From contig CALSPH010000001.1 in the NCBI GenBank assembly GCA_943788195.1, positions 1,313,595 to 1,377,594 on the forward strand: DNA of 64,000 nucleotides, given 5' to 3'. This document shows positions 53,634-63,017 of the stretch, piece after piece. The stretch comes from an uncultured Bacteroidia bacterium. Its GTDB lineage: Bacteria; Bacteroidota; Bacteroidia; NS11-12g; UBA955. The notes beneath the pieces were generated by a model. The model had not been told where the DNA came from. It did no database searches and saw only the letters and a list, made by a program, of their open reading frames with translations. Position numbers and translations under genes: made by a program. Position 1 is the stretch's first letter; every line of letters starts with the position of its first letter.

Positions 53634-56021
53634 TTAGGCTAAATGCTTTTTATACATATAGCGGATAAGCACCCATGTTGCCAAAATGATGGTAATACTG
53701 CAAGCGGGCATCAGAATTGCAGCCACAAGTGGCGATAGCATATTGGCTAGAGCAAAGGAAATGCCTACTGCATTGTAAATTAGGGAGAATCCAAAACTTA
53801 TGAGGATCACACGATTCACTTTCTTTATAAAGGTCAGAAACTGAGGAATATTTTTAATTTGATCTGCTTTGAGTAATCCATCACAAGACGGAAAAAAACA
53901 ATTTTCTGTTTCGGCAACCGCTAATCCGCAATATGCTTCGGTTAAGGCTGGTGCATCATTTAGACCATCTCCTATCATGAGTACTTTCTCACCACTGTTT
54001 TGCAATTGAATGATTTCTTGTTGTTTCTGATTTGGTTTGAGAAAGAAAGCCATGTGCTCAATAATACCTTCATAAACAGATTTGCTATTGTCATTATCAC
54101 CAGAGAAAAGGGATAGCTTCAACTTCTTACTTAGTTTTTTTAACATAGGTATGGCTCCTTCTCTAAGATTTTGATCAAGAAAGAAATACCCAGCAGGAAG
54201 GTTATCTATGGTTACGTAAGCGCTGGCATTTTCGTTTTGTTCTGTAATCGGATAATCAACATAGGTAGCTTTGCCTATTTTGATTAGTTGACCGTTGATT
54301 CTACCAGCCACACCTTTCCCTGTAATTTGTTCAAAATCAACCACTTCTTTAAGAGATTTGATGGCCGTTTTTTCTATGGCAATACTGATTGGATGTTTGG
54401 AGTGCGAGGCTAAGAGGGCAATATCTGGGAGGTTGCTTTCATCTCCTGTAAACACCGCTTTGCTTGCCGTTGGACTGGTTAATGTGCCAGTCTTATCAAA
54501 AGCAACCATACTAATACTATTGAGCTTGTTGATTACCCCATTTTGCTTTAAGAATAACCCAGCTCTACCCAGGTACCGAATTGCATGCCCATAGGTAAAA
54601 GTAGTTGCCAATAATAGGGTGCAAGGACAAGCAATAATCAATGTAGCAGTAAAAACATTAAATGCATGATGAAAACTTGTGAAACTCCAAGCAATGAATC
54701 CAACTATTGCGATGGCCAAAATAATAATGGAAAAGTATTTGCTGATTTTTTCAGTAAGCAAGTTTTCATTTTGCTTCTCGTTACGATCTTTATCGTTCTC
54801 CCAAATCCCAGTTAAATATCCTCGTGAGACGGGTTTAACCACCAGAAATTCAGAAGTTTTATCATGCACTTTGGAACCCGCATACATGTAATCATCTTTA
54901 TGTTTGTGAATCAAGTTGGACTCTCCAGTAATAAAGGATAAGTCAAACCTAGATTCAGCTGATTTTAGAATGGCATCTGTGGGTAATATTTCACCATGCC
55001 GAAGTAAAATCGTATCACCAGGAATCAATTCCTCCACTTGAACGGCAGTTTCAGTTTTATTGAATATCTTACTTACAAATAGCGGAAAGTAGTTTTTGAA
55101 ATTCCGATCAAAATAAATGTGTTTATAGGTGAAGTCTTGAAACCATCTTCCTGCTAACATGAGAAATATGATGCCGCACATGGTATCCAAAAATCCAGGT
55201 CCATAGCCATAACCAATATCATAAAGAGATCGTAAGAAGGTGGCTAAAATGGCGACTGAAATAGGTAAATCAATATTTAAGGTTTTGCTGCGGATGGATT
55301 TGAACGCACTAATGAAAAAGTCGCTTGCGCTGTACACCAAAGCGGGAATGGAAAGCGCAATTGCAATAATGGTAAACCATTTAGCAATTTCAGGACTCAC
55401 GGTTTTAAAGTTTTCATCCAAGTATTCGGGAAAGTTGAGCAACATGATATTCCCAAAACAAAATCCAGCAATACCTAACTTTAATACCAACTGCTTGTTG
55501 TTGGATTTTGGAGTATCTGTATTGGACATGGAAAGATCTGGAGCATATCCTAATTTATGCAGCAGCGCAACGCAATTGGACAATTTGATCTCGTCTTTTC
55601 GATACGTGATTTTAATTTCTTTTCTAAAAAAGTCAACTCTAGAATCCGTAATACGCGGATCTATTTTATTCAGTTTTTCGAGCAGCCATACACAAGAACT
55701 ACAGTGCATGTAAGGGAGATGGAATTTTACTATTTTGAGGTTTTCATCCTCAAACAAGCCGAATTTCTTAAAGGCTGCTTCCGAATCTAAATGACTAAAT
55801 GGGCTTGAATCTGTTTCAATGGGTTTTACTCCAGGTTGATCAGAAAATTCGTAGTAATTACATAAATCGTTGTCGCTGAGTATCTCGTAAACAGTCTTGC
55901 AGCCCTCACAGCAAAAGTCATAACCATGCGCGTTAATTGGATGCGCAGTCTCATCATCACAATGATAACACTTGGTTTTGGTGGATTTTCTTAAAAGGGA
56001 CAACGGTTTGGACTTGAGCAT
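53634..56021 (-). CDS. ccoI: copper-exporting-type P-type ATPase CcoI/FixI
   Basis: CcoI supplies copper for cbb3 oxidase assembly. The 795-residue protein starts with a Cys-rich metal-binding region (CYHCDDETAH, FCCEGCKTVY, residues 18-45), then an HMA-type site MHCSSCVWLL (105-114), a set of membrane helices with the metal site IACPCTLLLA, the phosphorylation site DKTGTLT and the nucleotide site SHSKHPIS. The hinge GDGLNDAPAL is also present. Its stop converges with the DUF6134 gene. It has its own promoter region with a palindrome near 56081. Confidence 0.95.
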   Translation of the reverse strand: MLKSKPLSLLRKSTKTKCYHCDDETAHPINAHGYDFCCEGCKTVYEILSDNDLCNYYEFSDQPGVKPIETDSSPFSHLDSEAAFKKFGLFEDENLKIVKFHLPYMHCSSCVWLLEKLNKIDPRITDSRVDFFRKEIKITYRKDEIKLSNCVALLHKLGYAPDLSMSNTDTPKSNNKQLVLKLGIAGFCFGNIMLLNFPEYLDENFKTVSPEIAKWFTIIAIALSIPALVYSASDFFISAFKSIRSKTLNIDLPISVAILATFLRSLYDIGYGYGPGFLDTMCGIIFLMLAGRWFQDFTYKHIYFDRNFKNYFPLFVSKIFNKTETAVQVEELIPGDTILLRHGEILPTDAILKSAESRFDLSFITGESNLIHKHKDDYMYAGSKVHDKTSEFLVVKPVSRGYLTGIWENDKDRNEKQNENLLTEKISKYFSIIILAIAIVGFIAWSFTSFHHAFNVFTATLIIACPCTLLLATTFTYGHAIRYLGRAGLFLKQNGVINKLNSISMVAFDKTGTLTSPTASKAVFTGDESNLPDIALLASHSKHPISIAIEKTAIKSLKEVVDFEQITGKGVAGRINGQLIKIGKATYVDYPITEQNENASAYVTIDNLPAGYFFLDQNLREGAIPMLKKLSKKLKLSLFSGDNDNSKSVYEGIIEHMAFFLKPNQKQQEIIQLQNSGEKVLMIGDGLNDAPALTEAYCGLAVAETENCFFPSCDGLLKADQIKNIPQFLTFIKKVNRVILISFGFSLIYNAVGISFALANMLSPLVAAILMPACSITIILATWVLIRYMYKKHLA

Positions 56022-56074
56022 ACAAATGTCAGTAATTGAGGATAGGGTTACGTTGATTTGGACGTTTTTAAATC

Positions 56075-56088
56075 ATGACCAAAGTCAT
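56075..56088. promoter_or_regulatory. FNR/CRP-like palindrome between ccoI and the Omp28-like gene
   Basis: ATGAC-CAAA-GTCAT is a perfect inverted repeat of 5 bp with a 4-bp gap, in the 159-base gap between two divergent genes. It matches the site in front of the cco operon at nine of ten half-site bases. It is about 60 bases from both starts. Confidence 0.5.
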
Positions 56089-56180
56089 AAATGTCTATTT
56101 AAATGATTGCCAGTGTTTTATTGCTGCTATTATTAAACTTGCATGACAGTATAGTTGTTTGGAACAATTATTTTTGAAGT

Positions 56181-56999
56181 ATGAAAATTAAAACCCTTGC
56201 ATTTGGATTGTTGAGCGGTATGCTATTTTTAGCCGCTTGCGATAAGGATCAAACTGTTACGACCGAAGATGATGCTACGGAAGCAAAGGCTCCTGTTTTA
56301 GGGGAGGTTAACTTTGTATTTGATTACAAGGGAATCTTATTGGAATTCACCAGTACCGGATGTCCCGGCTGCGGTAGTTGGGGAAAGCCAACCTTTTATA
56401 GCTTAGCCGATCAAAACAAGGACAAAGTGATTCCAATGGCAGCTCATATAAAATATGGAGATCCTATGATCAGTGGGGTGTCTGAATTTTTTGCAAGCAA
56501 CCGAACCGGTTCAAAATATACCCCACAGATTTGGGTAAATGACCAAACTATTATGGTGTTAGCAGGTGGTGGAATCAACAGTGGAGCATCTATAAGTAAG
56601 GCCGGAGATTTAATTAAAAACATGTCAGCCACAACTTCAGTAGGTTTAGGTTCAATTATGAAGATTCAAGACGGCAAAGCATATATAAAATATGGGGTAA
56701 AGTTGAAGGCTGATTTTGCAGCTGGAGACTATTACATGAATACTTACTTATTGGAGGATGGGATCGTAGCGCAACAAGCCAGTTATGCCAACAACCCGGC
56801 AACCCATAATTATGTGATCCGTCAAGCAGCCAATGGGCCTTGGGGTAATCAAATTACGAAAAAAGCAGGAGAGGCGTTTGAAGCCACTTGGGAGCACACC
56901 TTCACTGAAGAAATCAAAGAAGGGCAGTATTTAGTCAATATTCTTTGGAAGAAAGTGGGTAATACCTATCAACCTGTGAATGCGGTTAAGGTTCAATAA
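56181..56999 (+). CDS. Omp28-like lipoprotein with thioredoxin fold
   Basis: This 272-residue lipoprotein has a signal peptide ending in LFLAAC (Cys 20). The fold starts like a thioredoxin with the CxxC active-site-like STGCPGCGSWGKPTF (near 59-73), followed by KYTPQIWVNDQ, where the cis-Pro sits. This is the pattern of Omp28-related surface proteins of Bacteroidota. The C-terminal half is beta-rich (YYMNTYLLEDGI, GQYLVNILWKK). Its divergent promoter region is shared with ccoI, so a link to copper/heme maturation is possible, but this is only inferred from the place. Confidence 0.8.
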   Translation: MKIKTLAFGLLSGMLFLAACDKDQTVTTEDDATEAKAPVLGEVNFVFDYKGILLEFTSTGCPGCGSWGKPTFYSLADQNKDKVIPMAAHIKYGDPMISGVSEFFASNRTGSKYTPQIWVNDQTIMVLAGGGINSGASISKAGDLIKNMSATTSVGLGSIMKIQDGKAYIKYGVKLKADFAAGDYYMNTYLLEDGIVAQQASYANNPATHNYVIRQAANGPWGNQITKKAGEAFEATWEHTFTEEIKEGQYLVNILWKKVGNTYQPVNAVKVQ

Positions 57000-57082
57000 C
57001 TACAATTCAAGCAAAGCTCGGTAAGCTAACCGATATCTCAATTCTAGATTATTCAATTGTCTCAAAAAGAGTGTAAATGAGT

Positions 57083-57194
57083 GGATTGCTTCGCTCATGC
57101 TTCACTCGCAATTACCGATACCTTTAAGTAAGCAGCAATTGCGAGCGTAACGAAGCAATCTATATTTGTTTATACAAACGCTGCGAAGCAATCC
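57083..57194. repeat. composite inverted repeat between convergent genes
   Basis: GGATTGCTTCGC at 57083-57094 and its exact reverse complement GCGAAGCAATCC at 57183-57194 flank an inner pair CTCGCAATT/AATTGCGAG (57105-57113, 57137-57145), with a further partial copy CGAAGCAATC at 57151-57160. The sequence resembles the short 'GATTGCTTCG...CGCAAT' elements dispersed in many Bacteroidota genomes. It lies between two convergent stops and may also serve as a terminator. Confidence 0.65.
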
Positions 57195-57228
57195 TTATTG
57201 GCAGTTCAAATCATTTAACCTTGGACTT

Positions 57229-59841
57229 TTAACCTTCAACTTTTTCCACTACTTTATTCCGAAAGACCACTTCATTCCCAAAACTATCCAGTAGGATAGG
57301 AGTCTCTTTGTTTACTTCACCAGCCAATATTTTCTTGGAAAGCTCATTCAAAACCTGTTTTTGGATCACCCTTTTTAAAGGTCGTGCTCCAAATTGCGGA
57401 TCATAGCCCAATTGGCCGAGCCAATCTACTGCATCTTCCGTATAGCTTAGCTCAATGTTCATGTCTTCCAATTGTTTCTTTAACTGGTTGAAATTGAGTT
57501 CTACTATGGCATTGATATGCTTGCGATTCAGGGGTTCAAAAAGAATGGTTTCATCAATTCGGTTCAAGAACTCGGGGCGTATGCTATTCTTCAATAATTG
57601 GAATACTTCGGTTTTGGTTTTCGCCATAATCGCTTCACTATCTTCTTCCTTCATGTTTTCCATGTTATGCATAATGATATCAGAACCGAGATTTGAAGTC
57701 ATGATGATTAAAGTATTCTTAAAGTTTACCGTCCTTCCCTTGTTATCCGTCAGTCTGCCATCATCCAGTACTTGAAGCAAGATGTTAAATACATCTGGAT
57801 GGGCTTTTTCTATCTCATCCAAGAGTACCACTGCATAGGGTTTTCTTCGAATGGCTTCGGTTAACTGACCGCCTTCTTCATATCCAACATATCCTGGAGG
57901 CGCTCCAACCAATCTACTGACGGTATGCTTTTCTTGATACTCACTCATGTCTATTCGCACGAGTGAGTCCTCACTATCAAACAACTGAGCGGCCAAAGCT
58001 TTCGCTAGCTCTGTTTTACCCACGCCTGTGGTTCCTAGAAAAATAAATGAACCATAGGGCTTATTTTTGTCTTGTAATCCTGCTCTGCTACGTCTAACTG
58101 CATCTGATACGGCTTCTACTGCAGACTCTTGTCCAATAATGCGCTTGTGCAATTCATCTTCAAGACCAAGCAGCTTTTCGCGTTCGCTTGCAATCATACG
58201 TGTTACGGGTATTCCTGTCCATCTGCTTACCACATCTGCAATATCTTCTGCATCAACTACTTCTTTTACCATACTGTGATCCGCTTGGATTTCAATCAGC
58301 TTCGTATTGAGTGCCAAAACATTCTCCTCAGCTTGCTTGATTTTACCATAGCGTATTTCAGCTACCAATCCATAGTCACCTTGTCGCTCAGCTTGCTCTG
58401 CTTGAATCTTCAACTGGTCTACACTTGCTTTTTCTTTCTGGATTTGATCTACCACTTCTTTCTCCGACTTCCAGCGGGCTTGCATGGCATTCCGTTCTTC
58501 TTCAATCTCAGATATTTGTTTTCCTAAAGCGTCCAATTCAGATTTGTCCTTTTCGCGTTTCACCGCTTCACGTTCAATCTCCAACTGCATTATTTTCCGA
58601 TTCAATTCATCCAATTCTTCTGGAACGGAATCAATTTCAAGCCGTAATTTAGCTGCAGCTTCATCCATAAGGTCAATGGCCTTATCTGGTAAGAATCGAT
58701 CTGAAATATAGCGTTGGCTTAATTCCACCGCACTAATGATGGCCTCATCTAAGATGCGCACCTTGTGGTGAATTTCATATCGCTCTTTCAACCCCCGGAG
58801 AATAGAAATGGCATCTTGGGTATCGGGTTCATTCACCAATACCTTCTGGAACCTACGCTCCAATGCCTTATCCTTTTCAATGTATTTTTGATACTCATCT
58901 AAGGTGGTTGCGCCAATGGCTCTCAGTTCTCCTCTTGCGAGGGCAGGTTTTAAAATATTGGCTGCATCCATGGCTCCATCACTTTTACCAGCACCCACCA
59001 AGGTGTGTATCTCATCAATGAATAGTACAATTTCTCCGTCTGCACCGATGACTTCTTTCACTACGGCTTTCAAGCGCTCTTCGAATTCTCCTTTGTATTT
59101 AGCACCGGCTATTAAGGCACTTAAATCCAATGCATATAGCGTTTTGCTTTTTAAGTTTTCAGGTACATCTCCACTCACGATTCGATGAGCTAATCCTTCG
59201 GCAATGGCTGTTTTACCTACACCGGGTTCACCAATAAGAACGGGATTGTTCTTCGTTCTTCTGCTCAAGATTTGCAGAACGCGTCTGATTTCCTCATCTC
59301 TTCCAATCACTGGATCTAATTTACCCTTTTGGGCTTGGTCATTGAGGTTAATACCATATTTGTTTAGGGCATTGTATTGTTGCTCAGCACTGGCTGAAGT
59401 AACTTTATCATCCCCTTTCAATTCTTTCATGGCAGCTGTAATGTTTTTTACGGTTACCCCAGCATCTTTCAATATGTTTCCAGCAGTCGTTTTGGATTTT
59501 ACGAGTGCCTGCAATAGATGCTCTATGGCAGTATATTCATCTTTGTTTGCCGTTGCCAATTTCTGGCTATCCAGTAAAACTTCATTCAGTTTTTGTGAAA
59601 GGTATTGCTGTGCACCCGAAACTTTGGATGCTGCATTGAGTTCCATATCCAATACTTGTCTAATCCGTTCGGCATTGGCACCGGTTTTAGAAATGATATA
59701 CGGGTATACGTCTTGATCAACCTGCGCAATTGCTTTTAACAAATGCACGGCTTCAATACTTTGGTTTTGGTTACCCAAAGCAATTTGCTGGGCCATCTGG
59801 ATGGCTTCCTGCGATTTGATGGTAAATTTTTCTAAGTTCAT
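57229..59841 (-). CDS. clpB: ATP-dependent disaggregase ClpB
   Basis: ClpB solubilises aggregated proteins together with DnaK. The 870-residue protein has the N-terminal Clp repeat (FTIKSQEAIQMAQQIALGN), first Walker A GEPGVGKTAIAEG (near 205-217), the long coiled-coil M domain (about 405-530), second Walker A GTTGVGKTELAKA (near 607-619) and the arginine-finger region. The length is normal. A near-palindrome (59909-59925) lies in its upstream region. Confidence 0.98.
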   Translation of the reverse strand: MNLEKFTIKSQEAIQMAQQIALGNQNQSIEAVHLLKAIAQVDQDVYPYIISKTGANAERIRQVLDMELNAASKVSGAQQYLSQKLNEVLLDSQKLATANKDEYTAIEHLLQALVKSKTTAGNILKDAGVTVKNITAAMKELKGDDKVTSASAEQQYNALNKYGINLNDQAQKGKLDPVIGRDEEIRRVLQILSRRTKNNPVLIGEPGVGKTAIAEGLAHRIVSGDVPENLKSKTLYALDLSALIAGAKYKGEFEERLKAVVKEVIGADGEIVLFIDEIHTLVGAGKSDGAMDAANILKPALARGELRAIGATTLDEYQKYIEKDKALERRFQKVLVNEPDTQDAISILRGLKERYEIHHKVRILDEAIISAVELSQRYISDRFLPDKAIDLMDEAAAKLRLEIDSVPEELDELNRKIMQLEIEREAVKREKDKSELDALGKQISEIEEERNAMQARWKSEKEVVDQIQKEKASVDQLKIQAEQAERQGDYGLVAEIRYGKIKQAEENVLALNTKLIEIQADHSMVKEVVDAEDIADVVSRWTGIPVTRMIASEREKLLGLEDELHKRIIGQESAVEAVSDAVRRSRAGLQDKNKPYGSFIFLGTTGVGKTELAKALAAQLFDSEDSLVRIDMSEYQEKHTVSRLVGAPPGYVGYEEGGQLTEAIRRKPYAVVLLDEIEKAHPDVFNILLQVLDDGRLTDNKGRTVNFKNTLIIMTSNLGSDIIMHNMENMKEEDSEAIMAKTKTEVFQLLKNSIRPEFLNRIDETILFEPLNRKHINAIVELNFNQLKKQLEDMNIELSYTEDAVDWLGQLGYDPQFGARPLKRVIQKQVLNELSKKILAGEVNKETPILLDSFGNEVVFRNKVVEKVEG

Positions 59842-59908
59842 TGGTTGAAGGATTGCAAATTATTAACCAAATCATATTATACGTCATAATGGCTTGAAAT
59901 GCCTCTGT

Positions 59909-59925
59909 TGACCGACATTTTGGCA
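59909..59925. promoter_or_regulatory. partial palindrome upstream of clpB
   Basis: TGACCGACATTTTGGCA has a partly symmetric form (TGaCC...GGCA) about 70 bases in front of the clpB start. A chaperone regulatory site is possible. I cannot identify a regulator. Confidence 0.25.
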
Positions 59926-60042
59926 CTATTTCAGAGTGGTTCTGAACAAAATAATGTCTATATCATTTGTTGCTTTAGCTTCAAATTCAAAATGGGATGC
60001 ATTCTAGTGTAATGAATAATTATAGAACCTTGTAAAAATTGC

Positions 60043-60078
60043 AAAAAAAAAACCATCAGCCAATGGCCGATGGTTTTT
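60043..60078 (-). terminator. intrinsic terminator after the T9SS cargo gene
   Basis: The stem AAAACCATC/GATGGTTTT with inner GCC/GGC is preceded on the plus strand by a ten-base A run, which becomes the T run for the minus-strand gene that ends at 60098. Confidence 0.75.
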
Positions 60079-60097
60079 CCAAATGAGTTGAGTTAAA

Positions 60098-61429
60098 TTA
60101 CTTAACCATTAATTTCTTTGTTACAGAAACACCATTGATGTCTAAGTTCACATTATAAATTCCTGTAGCGAAATTGTCAATGTTTACTACTACATTTTCA
60201 GTTCCTGAAATGTTCTGTGTTGTGTTGTAAACAACTTTACCGTTGATATCAGTCACAGCTACAATTACATCAGCAGATTCTTTTAATGTTACAGGGATTG
60301 CAACAGAACCTTCTTTGGCTGGGTTTGGATATACACTTCCAACTTCTGCACCTACTGCTGCTAATCCTTTAGCAGAAAGGTTTTGAGTTGAAATATGGAA
60401 ACCACAGTTTAAATAATTATTTTGGAAGAATGCGTTCCCAGGAACGTATCCAACCCATTGGCCAGTAGGAGCACCATATCTAGAAGCTCTAGTTACACGT
60501 AAAGCATTGTTGAAATGATCTACACTTGGTACTTGATCGGATTGAGGATTTTGGTCAATAAAAATACTATTTACAAAATAATTATTTTTATTATAAATCT
60601 GAATGTTTTGTTGATCTGTTAAATCTAGTAATGTATCTCCAACAGCATAAGGCTTTTCAGGTTTAAAGTGAGTTGTGAATCCTACAAGTCTGTTTAATAA
60701 TACATTGGATGCCGCGGGAACAGCTCGGTTCACAGGCATAACCATTGTTGTTGTTCTCCAACCACTAGCAGTTCGAGTCGTTGAATCGGCATTGGTTAAC
60801 AATATAGTATCCGCGTCATAATTGGATGGAGCGTATCCTAAAGTCGTGTTGTATGATCTAACTCTTGAATACGTAGATCCTCCTGCAAGGTTTCCTCCCT
60901 CAATTCCGGCAGAGTTGAAAGAATAGTAACGAATAATCAACGTATCTACTATTAATTCGTTGCCACTTCCTCTATCAATAGAATCAACTTGTCTTACGTA
61001 TCCAAATCTCATGTAAAGAGAATCCCATGTGTAGCTTTGGTGTTGTGTGTAGTAATCCAACTGGTTAGCGTCAAACTGAATGTTCTGATCTGTTGGGTCA
61101 AAAATCGCTCCCCAAGAGTTATCTAAAACCCCTCTTCTTACTACCGTTGGATCCGTAGATGATGCATTTCCAAATTGCCAAACAGTTGAATCTGGGAATA
61201 CCAAAGATACAAATGACTGAAAGTTTGAAGAATTTGGGCTAGCTGCTGATGCCCAGTTTACAGGAAGGTACCATCCGTTGGATGCATCTCTTCTAATGTT
61301 TTGTTTTGTGGAAGTTTCTTTCCAATCTCCAAGATCTTTGTACCTTGGAGAGTTTTCCTTTATCAAAGTCTGAGCAAACATACTCGAGCTAATGATTAGT
61401 GAACATGCAATAAGTAATACTTTTTTCAT
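60098..61429 (-). CDS. T9SS C-terminal-domain secreted protein
   Basis: This 443-residue protein has a signal peptide (MKKVLLIACSLIISSSMFAQ) and a type IX sorting domain at the end: VGSVYPNPAKEGSVAIPV, VIVAVTDINGKVVYN and FATGIYNVNLDINGVSVTKKLMVK. The body has no enzyme motif that I recognise. A -7 element lies 30 bases upstream. The third T9SS cargo in the window. Confidence 0.85.
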   Translation of the reverse strand: MKKVLLIACSLIISSSMFAQTLIKENSPRYKDLGDWKETSTKQNIRRDASNGWYLPVNWASAASPNSSNFQSFVSLVFPDSTVWQFGNASSTDPTVVRRGVLDNSWGAIFDPTDQNIQFDANQLDYYTQHQSYTWDSLYMRFGYVRQVDSIDRGSGNELIVDTLIIRYYSFNSAGIEGGNLAGGSTYSRVRSYNTTLGYAPSNYDADTILLTNADSTTRTASGWRTTTMVMPVNRAVPAASNVLLNRLVGFTTHFKPEKPYAVGDTLLDLTDQQNIQIYNKNNYFVNSIFIDQNPQSDQVPSVDHFNNALRVTRASRYGAPTGQWVGYVPGNAFFQNNYLNCGFHISTQNLSAKGLAAVGAEVGSVYPNPAKEGSVAIPVTLKESADVIVAVTDINGKVVYNTTQNISGTENVVVNIDNFATGIYNVNLDINGVSVTKKLMVK

Positions 61430-61459
61430 TTTATTGATTTCTTAATAATTATTTTGATA

Positions 61460-61467
61460 CAAAATTA
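61460..61467 (-). promoter_or_regulatory. Bacteroidota -7 element, T9SS cargo gene
   Basis: Minus-strand TAATTTTG matches TAnnTTTG and ends 30 bases before the ATG at 61429. Confidence 0.55.
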
Positions 61468-61518
61468 GGGCAAATGTAACCCAATATTGTCTTAAAACTG
61501 CAATATTCAAATCGGTTT

Positions 61519-62223
61519 TTAAAAATCCCCTAAATGAGGTCGTAGTAAGATCTCCTCCATGACGGTATGTTTCCTGATTTGCCATGCTGCCCAAATGGAT
61601 AATGCAACATCTTCAGGTCGCATGAATCGGCTTTTGGGCTCGGTTGTTCCTGCCCAAGAATTGGTTAAAGTTGCACCCGGCATCACCGCAGATACTGCAA
61701 TTTTCCCCTCAAGTTCCAAACGCAATGCCTTGGTTAAACCGAGTAATGCAAATTTACTGATGCAATAACTTCCACCATCTGGATAACCTACTTTGCTAGC
61801 GGTAGAGCACATGTTAAAGATGTAACTACCATTCGGCATATAATTAAGGCAATAACGACTAATATGATATGCCGAGTCAATATTGGTTTTCATGGTTTGT
61901 TCATATATGCCTTCTTTTTCTTGGCTGATCGCGCCAGGAATAAAAACCCCCGCATTGTTAACTAGCATGTCAATCACTGGGTGCTCTTCTAAAATCTCAG
62001 CAAACACCTTTTTAATTTCTCTTGGTTCGCTCACATCACATGAATAGGTGTGGCAATTTGCAGGTTCACTCACCTCAGACTTTAACTTAGCAAGTTTAGT
62101 GATGTTGCGCGCTACGGCAATGACGATAAACCCTTTATCAATGAACAGTTTAGTGATAGCCTTGCCAATTCCGGCAGATGCTCCAGTTATAAGGGCAGTG
62201 TTAATTTTATTTTCTTGCGGCAT
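61519..62223 (-). CDS. short-chain dehydrogenase/reductase (SDR)
   Basis: This is a classical SDR of 234 residues. The nucleotide-binding TGASAGIGKAI (around 14-24), the NNAG motif (LVNNAGVFIPG, around 88-98) and the catalytic YCISK (Tyr-Lys pair, around 152-156; Ser is nearby in MCSTASK) are all present. The substrate is unknown. It ends 53 bases before the mlaE gene on the opposite strand. Confidence 0.92.
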   Translation of the reverse strand: MPQENKINTALITGASAGIGKAITKLFIDKGFIVIAVARNITKLAKLKSEVSEPANCHTYSCDVSEPREIKKVFAEILEEHPVIDMLVNNAGVFIPGAISQEKEGIYEQTMKTNIDSAYHISRYCLNYMPNGSYIFNMCSTASKVGYPDGGSYCISKFALLGLTKALRLELEGKIAVSAVMPGATLTNSWAGTTEPKSRFMRPEDVALSIWAAWQIRKHTVMEEILLRPHLGDF

Positions 62224-62276
62224 ACTTTGGCTTAGATATTTTTACTTAATTTTACCCCGCAAATTAATCAATAATT

Positions 62277-63017
62277 TTGAATCGAATATTCTTTCATTTA
62301 GGGAGGTATCTTTTATTTCTATCCAGCATGTTTGCTAAACCTGAAAAGTTCAGAGTTTATATCAAACGTGTGTTTCTAGAAATGTATAATATAGGGGTAG
62401 GCTCATTGCCTATTGTTGCTATTATCTCAATTTTTATTGGAGCGGTAACCACCGTTCAAACCTCGTATCAATTGATTGCACCGTACATCTCCAATTCTGT
62501 TATTGGTATGATTGTGAGCGATAGCATGATGCTTGAACTTGCACCTACCATTACTAGTTTGGTGTTGGCTGGTAAAGTAGGTTCGCATATTGCCTCAGAA
62601 ATAGGAACCATGCGGGTGAGTGAGCAAATAGATGCACTTGAAGTAATGGGGATCAATGGATCAGGTTTCTTAGCACTGCCTAAAATTATTGCCGGACTTA
62701 TTATGCTTCCAATGCTCAATATAATCGCTATTGCATTGGGGATATATGGGGGTTATATAGCGGGTGATTTATCTGGAATCCTGGCCCCTGAAACTTTTAT
62801 TAATGGTGCAAGATCCTCTTTTTTACCATTCAACGTCTTATTCTCATCCATTAAATCATTCACCTTTGCGTTTCTTATTACAAGTATCTCGGCTTATCAA
62901 GGGTTTTATACCAAGGGAGGCGCATTGGAAGTGGGTAAGGCGAGCACTGATGCGGTTGTATACAGCGCCATGTCCATTCTATTTGCGGATTACATTTTAG
63001 CGGAGTTATTATTATAA
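62277..63017 (+). CDS. mlaE: MlaE-family ABC transporter permease
   Basis: This permease moves phospholipids between membranes. The start is TTG at 62277; a first ATG is 17 codons later, but the sequence before it fits the family. The 246-residue protein has five hydrophobic segments and the MlaE-type core GSLPIVAIISIFIGAVTTVQTSYQ, ELAPTITSLVLAGKVGSHIASEIGTMRVSEQIDALEVMG. The next gene, MlaF, starts one base before its stop. Naming follows the E. coli system; a matching MCE (MlaD) gene is not seen in the window. Confidence 0.92.
   Translation: MNRIFFHLGRYLLFLSSMFAKPEKFRVYIKRVFLEMYNIGVGSLPIVAIISIFIGAVTTVQTSYQLIAPYISNSVIGMIVSDSMMLELAPTITSLVLAGKVGSHIASEIGTMRVSEQIDALEVMGINGSGFLALPKIIAGLIMLPMLNIIAIALGIYGGYIAGDLSGILAPETFINGARSSFLPFNVLFSSIKSFTFAFLITSISAYQGFYTKGGALEVGKASTDAVVYSAMSILFADYILAELLL

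Noticed and set aside
58129-58527. Antisense frames of 130 residues inside clpB
   Set aside because: clpB is intact and conserved on the other strand; these frames carry no motif.
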